A stretch of DNA of 64,000 nucleotides from Croceimicrobium sp965228705 (GTDB taxonomy: Bacteria; Bacteroidota; Bacteroidia; Flavobacteriales; Schleiferiaceae), in NCBI RefSeq assembly GCF_965228705.1, contig NZ_OZ245832.1:1240001-1304000 (forward strand), given 5' to 3'. Below are positions 16,094 through 25,377 of this stretch, one piece after another. The notes beneath the pieces were generated by a model that did not search any database, was not told where the DNA came from, and saw only the letters and a program-made list of their open reading frames with translations. Positions within the stretch are counted from its first letter, which is position 1; the number at the start of each line of letters is the position of its first letter. Made by a program: the position numbers and the translations under genes.

Positions 16094-17677
16094 ATGAGTA
16101 GCCTAAAACAAGAGATTGCCAAGCGCCGAACTTTCGGCATTATTTCCCACCCGGATGCGGGTAAAACTACCTTAACTGAAAAACTCCTACTCTTTGGTGG
16201 AGCCATTCAGGAAGCCGGGGCCGTAAAAAGTAATAAGATTAAGAAAACCGCCACCTCCGACTTTATGGAGATTGAGCGACAAAGGGGTATTTCCGTTGCC
16301 ACTTCGGTAATGGGGTTCGATTATAAGTCAAAAAAGATCAATATCCTCGATACCCCTGGTCACCAGGATTTCGCTGAAGACACCTACCGTACCCTTACAG
16401 CAGTAGATAGTGTGATTGTGGTGATCGACGTAGCTAAAGGGGTAGAAACCCAGACCGAAAAACTGGTGGAGGTTTGTAGAATGCGAAATACCCCAATCAT
16501 CGTTTTCATTAATAAATTGGATCGCGAGGGTAAGGATGCTTTTGATCTATTGGATGAAATTGAATCCAAACTAGGGCTTAATATCTGCCCTTTGAGCTGG
16601 CCTATTGGTATGGGACAGCGCTTTAAAGGCGTATACAACCTTTGGGAAAAGCAATTGAAGCTCTATACAGAAGTCAATAAGCAGAAGATTGCCAATAGTA
16701 TTGAGATCGAGAATATTGAAGATCCTAAAATGGCCGAAATGATTGGCGAGGACGCTGCAGAAACCTTGGTAGAGGAACTCGGCCTTTTGCAGGGTGTTTA
16801 CGATGACTTTGATCGCGATGCCTATCTGGCGGGCAATCTTTCCCCGGTCTTTTTCGGAAGTGCCCTTAACAATTTTGGTGTCCAGGAATTATTGGATTGC
16901 TTTATTGAAATTGCTCCACCACCTCAACCTAAAGATGCCAATGGAGTATTGGTTAAACCCGATGAAGACTTCTTTAGTGGATTCGTATTTAAGATTCACG
17001 CCAATATGGACCCCAAACACCGGGATCGTTTGGCTTTTATGAAGATCGTTTCCGGGACCTTTGAGCGCAATAAAAATTATAAGCATACTCGCTTAGGCAA
17101 GAGCATGAAATTCAGTAATCCTACCGCTTTTATGGCTTCCCGCAAATCGGTGGTGGATCAAGCTTTTCCGGGTGATATTATTGGCTTACACGATACCGGT
17201 AATTTCCGGATTGGAGATAGTGTAAGTGAGGGTCCTGATTTAGAGTTTAAAGGGATCCCCAGTTTTTCCCCCGAACATTTCCGCTTCATCAATAATGCGG
17301 ACCCCATGAAGGCCAAGCAATTGAATAAGGGAATTGATCAATTAATGGATGAAGGTGTGGCTCAGCTCTTCACCCTGGAAAGCAATAATCGTAAAATTAT
17401 TGGCACCGTTGGAGCCCTGCAGTACGAAGTGATTCAATACCGTTTAGAGCATGAATATGGCGCTAAATGTAGTTATGAGAACTACCCCGCCTATAAAGCT
17501 TGTTGGATTGAAAGTTCGGACGAAGGCCAGCTGGAAGAATTCAGCAAATTGAAATACCGCTATTTAGCTCGCGATAAATTTGATCGTTTAGTGTTCTTAG
17601 CCGACTCCTCCTTTAGCCTGAGTATGGCCCGGGAGAAATTCGATAAGATTCAATTTCACTTTAAATCAGAGTTCTGA
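16094..17677 (+). CDS. prfC: Peptide chain release factor 3
   Basis: A 527-residue translational GTPase that recycles release factors 1 and 2 from the ribosome. The G domain shows SHPDAGKTTLTEKLL (P-loop), RGISVATSVM (switch I), DTPGHQDF (G3) and FINKLDR (G4), then the EF-Tu-like second domain and a C-terminal domain ending near KFDKIQFHF. Length and start fit the family. It overlaps the convergent response-regulator gene by 22 bp at its 3' end. Confidence 0.95.
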   Translation: MSSLKQEIAKRRTFGIISHPDAGKTTLTEKLLLFGGAIQEAGAVKSNKIKKTATSDFMEIERQRGISVATSVMGFDYKSKKINILDTPGHQDFAEDTYRTLTAVDSVIVVIDVAKGVETQTEKLVEVCRMRNTPIIVFINKLDREGKDAFDLLDEIESKLGLNICPLSWPIGMGQRFKGVYNLWEKQLKLYTEVNKQKIANSIEIENIEDPKMAEMIGEDAAETLVEELGLLQGVYDDFDRDAYLAGNLSPVFFGSALNNFGVQELLDCFIEIAPPPQPKDANGVLVKPDEDFFSGFVFKIHANMDPKHRDRLAFMKIVSGTFERNKNYKHTRLGKSMKFSNPTAFMASRKSVVDQAFPGDIIGLHDTGNFRIGDSVSEGPDLEFKGIPSFSPEHFRFINNADPMKAKQLNKGIDQLMDEGVAQLFTLESNNRKIIGTVGALQYEVIQYRLEHEYGAKCSYENYPAYKACWIESSDEGQLEEFSKLKYRYLARDKFDRLVFLADSSFSLSMAREKFDKIQFHFKSEF

Positions 17678-18072
17678 TCAATCCCTTCGCGGAGTAAGGA
17701 AGGAATTAAGGGCTTGCGAAGTAATCGGATTATATGACGGTTTTCGCGGGCCCTTTTTAAATCACGGTCATCCTCAGTGGAGCTAACCATAAAAAGATAA
17801 GGGCGAACTTTAGAACGCTGTACCCACATTTCATAATGCTTTAAGAACTGGAATCCGTCCATTTCTGGCATCATCAAATCGAGTAAAATTAAGTCTGGCA
17901 TTGGCTTTTTACCGTCCAAAGCATCATTAAGAAACTCCAGGGCTTCTTTCCCACTGTCTATTTCAACTATTTCGCGGGCAATTTTATGGTGTTGGATGAG
18001 TCTGCGATGCACAAAGCGATCCACCACATTATCATCAATCAGTAAGCAATATTCCACCTGGAACTCACTCAT
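17656..18072 (-). CDS. Single-domain response regulator
   Basis: A 138-residue receiver domain without output domain: acidic pair IDDN near residue 12, phosphoacceptor Asp in ILLDLMMPEMDG, the switch Ser in MVSSTED, and the conserved Lys in LLRKPL. Such proteins are phosphorelay intermediates or act by binding a partner. It is the last gene of the operon starting at 24290 and overlaps the receiver-kinase gene by 8 bp, so that kinase or the 7TMR kinase is its likely partner. Confidence 0.88.
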   Translation of the reverse strand: MSEFQVEYCLLIDDNVVDRFVHRRLIQHHKIAREIVEIDSGKEALEFLNDALDGKKPMPDLILLDLMMPEMDGFQFLKHYEMWVQRSKVRPYLFMVSSTEDDRDLKRARENRHIIRLLRKPLIPSLLREGIDQNSDLK

Positions 18073-19180
18073 CGGAGTCTTTGCTTACATTAGGAATGCA
18101 GATGTGAAATTCCGCACCCTCTCCGGGACTGGAAGTCACGTCAATAGAACCGCCCATTTTGGCCAAGGCCTCTTTAACAATATAAAGACCCAAACCGGAA
18201 CCGGCCATTTGATCCTTACCACGGAAGAACATTTTAAAGATTTGCTCTACATGCTCGTGAAGTATTCCAACTCCATGGTCCTTCACACGAATGTGAATTT
18301 CCTCAGCATCAATGGCAAATTTTAAATCTACTCGGGCGCGATCTTGATCAGATTTCTTAAACTTAATTGCATTGGCAATCAAGTGACTGAGTACAATTCG
18401 AATCCGGAAGTAATCGCCAAAGAATCGCGCATTCTGATTAATACTCTTTTGAATATTAACATTTTCACGGCTTTCGCCGGAATGCAGATGATTTAGCACA
18501 TCATCTACCAGGTTTTCGATATTTACTTCAACAAACTCCTCGGCAGCCTTAGAGTTTTTGTAATAGTCAATAATATTATTTACCAGTAAGTCCAGCTTGT
18601 GCACACTTTGATCCACCTTACTGAACAGGCTGGCCGCTTGCTCCTCTTTCACATCGAGGTTTGCCACTTTCACCAATCCCAGCACACTGGCTATGGGTGC
18701 TCTTAAATCGTGGGAAACGCTGTAAACAAAGCGATTGAGTTCATTATTGGTTTTCTCAAGATCTTCAATCTTATTGCGCAATTGCTTACGAGTATGATAA
18801 AGATCGTAGGCATTCTCAATGGCTACTTTGATTTCGGCCTCACTCCAGGGCTTGGTAATATAGCGATAGACATGCCCTTTGTTAATGGCGTCAATGATAT
18901 CATTAACATCCGTAAAACCGGTAATCAGAATACGAACGGGATCCGGAAAAACTTGGCGTACGGCATTAAAGAATTCTACCCCACTGGTCACGGGCATTCT
19001 TTGATCCGAGAAAATAACCTGCGGCTTGTGTGTTTTGAGGATACTAAAAGCGTCTTCCGTATTATTAGCGGTATACACTTCATAGTCCCTGCGGAAAGCA
19101 GCTTTAAAAGATCGAAGGTTATTATCCTCGTCATCCAGGTATAGAACCCGAATTAATTTAGTAGAATTTCTGGGTGTCAT
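18065..19180 (-). CDS. Receiver-histidine kinase hybrid (REC-HisKA-HATPase)
   Basis: A 371-residue cytosolic protein. A receiver domain (about 8-125; YLDDE, SDQRMP, ITKPW) is followed by a coiled coil (about 128-155), a HisKA helix (YSVSHDLRAPI, His near 158) and a HATPase domain with GVGILHEHV and GSGLGLYIVKEAL. No membrane segment or signal peptide. The receiver is closely similar to that encoded at 24377-24838. The gene overlaps the 7TMR-DISM kinase gene by 4 bp, so it probably receives phosphate from it or responds in parallel. Confidence 0.9.
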   Translation of the reverse strand: MTPRNSTKLIRVLYLDDEDNNLRSFKAAFRRDYEVYTANNTEDAFSILKTHKPQVIFSDQRMPVTSGVEFFNAVRQVFPDPVRILITGFTDVNDIIDAINKGHVYRYITKPWSEAEIKVAIENAYDLYHTRKQLRNKIEDLEKTNNELNRFVYSVSHDLRAPIASVLGLVKVANLDVKEEQAASLFSKVDQSVHKLDLLVNNIIDYYKNSKAAEEFVEVNIENLVDDVLNHLHSGESRENVNIQKSINQNARFFGDYFRIRIVLSHLIANAIKFKKSDQDRARVDLKFAIDAEEIHIRVKDHGVGILHEHVEQIFKMFFRGKDQMAGSGLGLYIVKEALAKMGGSIDVTSSPGEGAEFHICIPNVSKDSDE

Positions 19181-21270
19181 GCAAATTCGTTTGGCTGACG
19201 AATGGGTAAAAATAAGATAAATTCAGTGCCTTTGCCAAGTTCGCTATTTACTTCTATTCGCCCACCATGTTTATCAATAATTTTAAACACAATACTCATA
19301 CCAAGCCCGGTTCCTTCACCCACCTCTTTTGTGGTAAAGAATGGCTCGTATAACTTTTTCTTGGTTTCTTCACTCATCCCGATACCATTATCGATCAAGT
19401 GAACAGCCACCATTTCAGAATCTACCATTCGGGTTTTCAAGGTCAAAGTAGGCTCTTCCCCCTCCTCATAACGCTTGGCATTTACCGCATAAATTCCATT
19501 GTTCAGAATATTCATGAAGGCCTGATTGAGTTTACCTGGGAAACAATCAATGTCCATCAGATTCTCATCATAATCCCTCACAACCTCAATCAGGTCTTTT
19601 GTTTTATTACGTAAGAGAATCATAGTACTATCCAATCCTTCATTCAAATTGGCCTTTTTCACTACATCCTCATCCAATCTAGAGAAATTTCGCAGTCCCA
19701 GTACTATCTCTGAAGTACGTACCGCTCCATCCGAAATACCGCTTACTAGAGATTCAATTTCTTCTTTCAAGAAATCATAATCAAATTCCTGTAAGCTAGA
19801 CTTCGCTTGTTTCAATTGATCCGGACTACAATCTTCCGGCAACTGAGAAAAACGATCCACTATCGTGTACACCTCATCCAGATCCAATTTTAAGGGTTTA
19901 ATATTGGAAGTAATGAAGTTAATGGGGTTATTAATTTCATGAGCGATACCTGCTGTCAACTGACCTAAGGAGGCCATTTTCTCAGCATCCACTAATTGCG
20001 TTTGGGTTTCCTTCAAATTATCAAGGGTAACCTGAAGTTCCTCATTGGCTTCTTGCAATTCCATGGTACGGGCCTCTACCCTTTTCTCCAACTCAATATT
20101 TTGTTCCTTGATAATTCTCTCGTTCTCACGAGCCATTTCCAGAGCGCGAGCCTGAGAGTATTCTTTCTCCCTTCGCAATTGATTAATTCGATCCGCCAGG
20201 GCGACCGAGAGGAGAACGACTTCAACACTGGAACCGAAGAGCATCGAACGACGGAATACCGGGTTATAAGGTATAATATCAAAATCCTTTAAGGCGAATA
20301 TCACTACCGAGGTTAGGAAAACCGACCAGGCCAATAAGAAGAAGTTGGCCGGCTTAAAGCCTGATTGGGCCAATTTCACTGCCGCGACGATCGCAATAAT
20401 GGATCCCACCAGAGAAACCATATTCACCATTTTATAGGAGAAGGACTCATAGCCCATCAACAATAAAATAATGGCCACCACATCCAGAGGAACCACCGAA
20501 AAGAGCAGCTTTCTGAAGAAAGGAGCCTTGGTCTTTAATCGTAAGAAATTGTTGATGAAAAAGATGGAAGCTATCGCTACCAGGGCTCCGGACAATACCG
20601 CGAAAATTCGGTTAAAAGCGGGGAACTCCTGAAAAAGGAAGCGATCCGTATATCCAAACAAAGCGGCCTGGGCCAATCCGAGGGTAAGCAAGTAAAGAAT
20701 GTAAAAGAGGTAGCTTCGATCCCGGGTAAGGAAAAAGATCACCAGGTTATACAAAAACATTACTGCAATGAGGCCCACATAGGTACCAAAGAAGAAGTCG
20801 TTATTGCTTAAAGTTGCAGAAAGCGACTCTCTTTCAACCAATTGAAAAGGCAGAACCACCGGCTTGTGGCTGTATATTTCAAAGTAATACTCTTGTACCC
20901 CACCCTTAACCGGGAACACAAAATCCGAAGACTCATAAGCCCGAGTATCAAAATCATAGGCCTGTCCGGTTTCCAGAATTAAATGCAGTCCATCGGCGTC
21001 ACGGCGATAAAAACGAATGGTATCTATTAAGGCGTAGGAAAGAAAAATACGTCGATCCTGACTGGCATATTCTGCATCGACCACCAGTTTAACATAGGCT
21101 ACGCTGCCATTATCAAAGTTGGCTACACCTTTCTTTTCGGTTACATAATCTAAACCAATAATCTCCGACTCCAAATGCGACTTTCCATCACTAAATGTCG
21201 CGACACTCAACTGAGCCTTGACCGTCCAGCTCAAGAGGATTAAAAGGTTTATCAGAAAAATCCTTTTCAA
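19177..21270 (-). CDS. 7TMR-DISM sensor histidine kinase
   Basis: A 697-residue membrane sensor. It has a signal peptide (1-20), a periplasmic DISMED2-like carbohydrate-type sensing domain (about 22-165), seven transmembrane helices (about 180-380), a coiled coil (about 385-435), a HisKA motif GQLTAGIAHEINNPINFI (His near 441) and HATPase motifs GIGMSEETK and GEGTGLGMSIV. The family senses extracellular small molecules, though no ligand can be named here. It lies 4 bp downstream of the GNAT-like gene and overlaps the receiver-kinase gene. Confidence 0.9.
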   Translation of the reverse strand: MKRIFLINLLILLSWTVKAQLSVATFSDGKSHLESEIIGLDYVTEKKGVANFDNGSVAYVKLVVDAEYASQDRRIFLSYALIDTIRFYRRDADGLHLILETGQAYDFDTRAYESSDFVFPVKGGVQEYYFEIYSHKPVVLPFQLVERESLSATLSNNDFFFGTYVGLIAVMFLYNLVIFFLTRDRSYLFYILYLLTLGLAQAALFGYTDRFLFQEFPAFNRIFAVLSGALVAIASIFFINNFLRLKTKAPFFRKLLFSVVPLDVVAIILLLMGYESFSYKMVNMVSLVGSIIAIVAAVKLAQSGFKPANFFLLAWSVFLTSVVIFALKDFDIIPYNPVFRRSMLFGSSVEVVLLSVALADRINQLRREKEYSQARALEMARENERIIKEQNIELEKRVEARTMELQEANEELQVTLDNLKETQTQLVDAEKMASLGQLTAGIAHEINNPINFITSNIKPLKLDLDEVYTIVDRFSQLPEDCSPDQLKQAKSSLQEFDYDFLKEEIESLVSGISDGAVRTSEIVLGLRNFSRLDEDVVKKANLNEGLDSTMILLRNKTKDLIEVVRDYDENLMDIDCFPGKLNQAFMNILNNGIYAVNAKRYEEGEEPTLTLKTRMVDSEMVAVHLIDNGIGMSEETKKKLYEPFFTTKEVGEGTGLGMSIVFKIIDKHGGRIEVNSELGKGTEFILFLPIRQPNEFA

Positions 21271-21274
21271 GTTC

Positions 21275-21964
21275 CTAGAGCTTTAAATCCAATTGATACT
21301 GTACATCTACCATTCGGCGACGTGATTGTTCTTCAAATCTTTGATTAGGTTCCTGGCGCAAGGATCCTACCCGATCCAATTCAAGATCAGAAGCTCCGTC
21401 CAAAATTGAGGTATCGGGTAACTTCATAGCGGTCGCCAATAAATCCAGTTTAGGATAATAAAAGGTTCCATCATTGCCAACCTCAAGCATTGTCTTATAG
21501 CCGAAGCTCTCAGCGGTTGCGATGGTATAAGGTGCACAAAGAGCAAAGAGAGATTTCACTTTAATTTGGGTAGTAATGGCTACCGCTGCCCGAGTGAGAA
21601 ATAAACTTCCAAAACCCAAACCCGCTACTTTACGAGAATTCCACAGACCGCAAATTTCTCCGGTCCCTTCTTTAGCCGCATCTGCAATATGATCATGGAT
21701 GGTAGGATCCATATAACCTGTTGCGGATGCGATAGGCAGTTTACTATTACCATAAGAGGTATCTACACGAGCGCCTCCCAATACTTCCAAACTATCAGGG
21801 TCTTCGACCACCAGCACATAAGTACCCGGATTTTCCACCCAGGTAGCTTTATTGGAGGTCACTTTATTAACCCCAATACTGCTTAGGATGTCACCATGGC
21901 CTTTTAAAAATTTCTGACAGCTTTCGGGATCGTCCACTGCCTTAAACGCTCTAAGTCTAAGCAC
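21275..21964 (-). CDS. GNAT-fold acyltransferase-like protein of unknown substrate
   Basis: A 229-residue cytosolic protein. The middle reads like a GNAT or autoinducer-synthase fold: YVLVVEDPDSLEVLGGARVD (strand pair), GTGEICGLWNSRKVAGLGFG (Glu/Arg pair followed by a pyrophosphate-loop-like GxGxG), and a later strand-helix with ATAESFGYKTM. I recognise no substrate. It overlaps the E1/nitroreductase gene by 8 bp and lies 4 bp before the sensor kinase gene. That suggests it makes or modifies a small molecule related to the kinase signal, which is inference. Confidence 0.6.
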   Translation of the reverse strand: MLRLRAFKAVDDPESCQKFLKGHGDILSSIGVNKVTSNKATWVENPGTYVLVVEDPDSLEVLGGARVDTSYGNSKLPIASATGYMDPTIHDHIADAAKEGTGEICGLWNSRKVAGLGFGSLFLTRAAVAITTQIKVKSLFALCAPYTIATAESFGYKTMLEVGNDGTFYYPKLDLLATAMKLPDTSILDGASDLELDRVGSLRQEPNQRFEEQSRRRMVDVQYQLDLKL

Positions 21965-24290
21965 GATTTTCCATTAAATTTTTAAACACTTCAGTGATAG
22001 GTTTGCGCAAAGATTTAATCGCAGGTTCCTTAGCGTAAAAAAGTCTACAAAGGAATAAATCATTTACGTCTTCCGCTAAATCCAATAGGTCTAAATATGC
22101 TTTTCGCAGCTCTTTTAATTTTTCCCTAAGATAAGGACTGGTACTGACATCATCTCCGGATAGCCGAGCAAACATGAAGGTGGCTGGTGAGACTGGCTGA
22201 TATGAAATTCCCTGATCGTTAAGATAGAGCCATATTCTTTCTACCCATTTCCCACCTTCCAATACTGTAGCCGCATCATGTTTTGGACTATGCAGAATGG
22301 CAAGTGCAGAACAATTCTTCATTGCGTCGGTGCTCATTTTCACCAATGCGCTACCCTTATCCCACTCTCTTAAACTGGCCATGGCTTCAGCATCCTGAAT
22401 CAGCTTAAAGCCTACTTTATCGGCTTCTGAAAGCTCAAGGGTACGTAAATCCACCCCATTCCGACTTTCTTCCGCCTGTTCTTTGGTCCAACGTGCTTCA
22501 TGAATAAAGTCACGATGACCCCAAGGGTCCAAAATTCTTTGTCGTTCTACTTTACCAATGATTTCGGCAAGCTCTTCAATTTTATTTCTATCCTCTAACC
22601 AATTCATGGCAAAGGCACTATCCGCCAATGCCAATCCGATTTCGGACTTTACCGCTTCGGGTATAGCCTTGTATTCCGGTGCCTTTAAACGGTTGGTCAG
22701 ACGTATATCCAAGCGATCGCCATAGCTCTGAAAAGCTGCCTTTGGACTTAGGGTTTTGCTGAATGAATAAACAGCTACCAAATCTTCCCCAAAAGTATCC
22801 AAGTGATACAATTCATGCGCCTGATAACCCAGGCTTAATGCTCTTTGCTCCAAATTTTCCATCGCTGCGCCAAATCCAATATAGCTTCCGCGATGTCGGT
22901 AGTCCAGAAAACTAAGCGAGAAATGTTTATCGTGGAAAAGGGCTAACATAGAGTCTTTCCAAATCCATTTCCAGGGTTGTACATTCCCACCTGTGGGTGC
23001 TAAGCAAGCCTTTTCAACCAAATCCTTTATTTCCTCTGTGCTTAAATCCACAGAATTTGAAGTGGCCTTTAGCCCACTTTGTTCCAGTAATTGAGCGCAA
23101 TATTCAAAACTCAGTTCCTCGGGTCTGCTAGTATCCGTAGTATTGCCCTTATCCTGTTTGGGCTTGAGATACATATCATCAGCATCTAAATAAAAACGTC
23201 CGGACTGCACGGGTTTACCCAATAAAAGATTACGACTAACAATAGTACTAAGCGCTCCACCTAAACTTACAGATGAGGCCAATTGAGGCCAGGTGGTTAA
23301 GGATTCTTCCACTTCCAATAAGGACGCTTTCAAACGGGAAGAAATGTTTTGCGCCCCCACCATATCCATGACCAGAGCTAAGCGCTCTTTGGCCGTCCAT
23401 TGATCGATGGATTTCGCCCCTTCTTCCGAAACCATCCCATGCATCAAGGCACGCTGAGGCTCCAGATCAAAACGTTCTATATCCATCATTCCACGATCGC
23501 TGGTATCCATGATTACAGGAATACCTTTTGCGCGTGCCTTAATTCTTGCTTTTATCTTTATAGAAAGGGAATCGCATTCTTCAATCAAAAGATCCAATTG
23601 ATCCTCTCCTTCCCCTAAAAATTGATCTAAATTTTCCTCGGTAATTCCCTCTTCAAACACTTCTACTTTTAAAAAGGGGTCGATCTCCGCTATTTCGCGG
23701 GCCACGATAGTGGTTTTAGGCAAACCCAATTCAGCCACTCCAGCGCGAATCCTATTGAGATTACTGAGATCTAAATGATCAAAATCGGCTATCCGCAAAG
23801 TACCATAAACGCGCTCCATACTTAGAGTTAAGGCAACCGACTGCCCCACCGAAAGACCTATCACCCCTATTTTTTTATTCATTAGGGAATATTGCTCTTC
23901 CGGATGGATCTTATATTGATTCCTGGAAGTCCTTAATCGAATAAAATCCTTTTTGGGCACCAGATGAACCAAGGAGTTTGACCAAGGGTAAAAAACCCAT
24001 ACGCCATAAACGTCGGGGTCTTGCTGGGCGCACCATTCAGACCAGTAATTTTTAAGCTCATTCGAGCTCGGCTTAAGTTTCGGATTGTCAATTTTATACA
24101 ACTCCAAAATCTGATTTTCAATGGAGTTATAAACATTTAATTGTGAATTATTTTTATCTAGAAATACTTCTAAATTGGCTCTATCATCTTCCTTAGACAT
24201 GTCGTAAATAATTGGAATAAATGTATTTTTATTTCCAATTAAACTAACTGAAGATGAGTTTCTTAGCTTGGTTTTTATTGCATTTTCCAT
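21957..24290 (-). CDS. Rv1355c-family protein: E1-like (ThiF/MoeB) domain fused to nitroreductase domain
   Basis: A 777-residue fusion. The N-terminal 120 residues are unassigned. Residues about 140-400 form an E1-like adenylylation domain: GVIGLSVGQSVALTL (nucleotide loop), ADFDHLDLSNLNRI (metal/ATP Asp and Arg finger), LIEECDSL and VIMDTSDRG. Residues about 430-760 resemble a nitroreductase: KACLAPTGGNVQPWKW and YRHRGSYIGFGAAMENL. The layout is that of the Mycobacterium Rv1355c (MoeY) family, whose function is not established. Start 24290 (MENAIK) is preferred over an upstream TTG at 24320. It heads the five-gene signalling operon. Confidence 0.8.
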   Translation of the reverse strand: MENAIKTKLRNSSSVSLIGNKNTFIPIIYDMSKEDDRANLEVFLDKNNSQLNVYNSIENQILELYKIDNPKLKPSSNELKNYWSEWCAQQDPDVYGVWVFYPWSNSLVHLVPKKDFIRLRTSRNQYKIHPEEQYSLMNKKIGVIGLSVGQSVALTLSMERVYGTLRIADFDHLDLSNLNRIRAGVAELGLPKTTIVAREIAEIDPFLKVEVFEEGITEENLDQFLGEGEDQLDLLIEECDSLSIKIKARIKARAKGIPVIMDTSDRGMMDIERFDLEPQRALMHGMVSEEGAKSIDQWTAKERLALVMDMVGAQNISSRLKASLLEVEESLTTWPQLASSVSLGGALSTIVSRNLLLGKPVQSGRFYLDADDMYLKPKQDKGNTTDTSRPEELSFEYCAQLLEQSGLKATSNSVDLSTEEIKDLVEKACLAPTGGNVQPWKWIWKDSMLALFHDKHFSLSFLDYRHRGSYIGFGAAMENLEQRALSLGYQAHELYHLDTFGEDLVAVYSFSKTLSPKAAFQSYGDRLDIRLTNRLKAPEYKAIPEAVKSEIGLALADSAFAMNWLEDRNKIEELAEIIGKVERQRILDPWGHRDFIHEARWTKEQAEESRNGVDLRTLELSEADKVGFKLIQDAEAMASLREWDKGSALVKMSTDAMKNCSALAILHSPKHDAATVLEGGKWVERIWLYLNDQGISYQPVSPATFMFARLSGDDVSTSPYLREKLKELRKAYLDLLDLAEDVNDLFLCRLFYAKEPAIKSLRKPITEVFKNLMENRA

Positions 24291-24376
24291 GTGTAGGACA
24301 CCCTGAAATCTATCAGCCAAATTACGGCATAGTATTGAAATTTACCTTACTTTTACCTTAGATTTTTGATTTAGAG

Positions 24377-24838
24377 ATGAACGAAAATGTGAAAATCTTG
24401 TATGTCGACGATGAAGCCCACAACTTACAGGCTTTTAAAGCCAATTTTCGTCGAGATTTCACCTTATTCACCGCAGAATCAGGGGCAGAGGGTCTAGAGA
24501 TTTTTAAGAGGGAAGAGCTCAATATAATTCTCACCGACCAAAGAATGCCAAATATGACTGGGATTGAATTTTTGGTAGAAGTGCAGAAGATCAATCCTGA
24601 GCCCATGCGAATTTTGATCACCGGTTATTCTGACATCAATGCAGTTATTGATGCTATTAACCGTGGACAGGTTTATCGCTACCTCAACAAGCCCTGGCAT
24701 TATGACGATCTGAAAGCCACGATTTTATCGGCTCATGAAGTATTTCGTTTGAGAAGAGAAAACCGAGACCTTATTGATCAGCTCGAAAGAGCCAATGAGC
24801 AATTGGAGTTTTTACTGCGTCAGAAACTACTTTCCTAA
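24377..24838 (+). CDS. Response regulator receiver with short coiled-coil tail
   Basis: A 153-residue receiver: LYVDDEAHNLQAF, phosphoacceptor in LTDQRMPNMTG, ILITGYSD and LNKPWHY, then a helical tail (about 120-150) rich in Arg and Glu. It is closely alike in sequence to the receiver of the hybrid kinase at 18065-19180, including FRRDF, DQRMP, AINRGQVYRY and KPW, but stops where the kinase begins. It is divergent from the E1/nitroreductase gene, 86 bp away. The tail might dimerise; no output domain is present. Confidence 0.87.
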   Translation: MNENVKILYVDDEAHNLQAFKANFRRDFTLFTAESGAEGLEIFKREELNIILTDQRMPNMTGIEFLVEVQKINPEPMRILITGYSDINAVIDAINRGQVYRYLNKPWHYDDLKATILSAHEVFRLRRENRDLIDQLERANEQLEFLLRQKLLS

Positions 24839-24863
24839 GATCACCACATCCCCTTTATTCTAT

Positions 24864-24871
24864 TAACTTCG
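24864..24871 (+). promoter_or_regulatory. Candidate variant -7 box TAACTTCG
   Basis: TAACTTCG, one base off TAnnTTTG, ends 23 bp before the lipoprotein ATG at 24895. The same TAnnTTCG form recurs before three other genes in this window at similar distances. Confidence 0.4.
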
Positions 24872-24894
24872 AAGCCTTCTTAAATTTCCATTTT

Positions 24895-25377
24895 ATGCGA
24901 GGCTTCTCTTCTTTGGCCCTAATCGGTGTCTTATTTCTGAGTGCTTGTGGTTCTAAAAAAACAAGTGCTCAAGAAAAGGCAGTTCCCCCTTCAGCTGAAC
25001 CGCAAACCAAAGTGCAGCAAGAGGAAATAGAATTTTCGGTGGAGCCTGAGCCCGCTGAGTTTGCCTGCATTGAACTGGAGAAAAATAACCAGCATTCAGA
25101 TAGCACAACTCGGCTAGTAGAAATTCTAGACTATAGCCAAAGCGGAAATTGCTTGCGAATCCAATATCAGTATAGTGGTTGCTCCAAAAGCAAGGTCCAT
25201 CTAAATTGGATCAGCACTAAAGATCAAGTCGAATTATTTAGCCTCTATGTAGAAGATCCGGGCGCCTGCGAAATGTTAATCCAGGAGGAAGATTATTTTG
25301 ATCTCAGTGTATTTACCGAGACCAAATCAGTTCATATCGAATTTAGTAATGGCTTCAAGGCCATTTACAGCCCCTAA
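24895..25377 (+). CDS. Predicted lipoprotein, function unknown
   Basis: A 160-residue protein with a lipoprotein signal peptide (LFLSAC lipobox, Cys near 18), a Glu/Pro-rich linker and a compact C-terminal domain with four Cys (FACIELE, GNCLRIQ, SGCSKSKVH, GACEM) that could form disulphides. I recognise no family. It stands alone between the receiver gene and a convergent CoA-binding gene whose stop is directly adjacent. Confidence 0.75.
   Translation: MRGFSSLALIGVLFLSACGSKKTSAQEKAVPPSAEPQTKVQQEEIEFSVEPEPAEFACIELEKNNQHSDSTTRLVEILDYSQSGNCLRIQYQYSGCSKSKVHLNWISTKDQVELFSLYVEDPGACEMLIQEEDYFDLSVFTETKSVHIEFSNGFKAIYSP

Noticed and set aside
18710..19144. 144-residue plus-strand frame within the receiver-kinase gene
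   Set aside because: Antisense shadow; the minus-strand protein has full receiver and kinase motifs.
21957..24290. Reading the E1/nitroreductase fusion as an azoline-forming (TOMM) bacteriocin system
   Set aside because: No YcaO gene, no precursor peptide and no exporter are adjacent; the domain order fits the Rv1355c family better.
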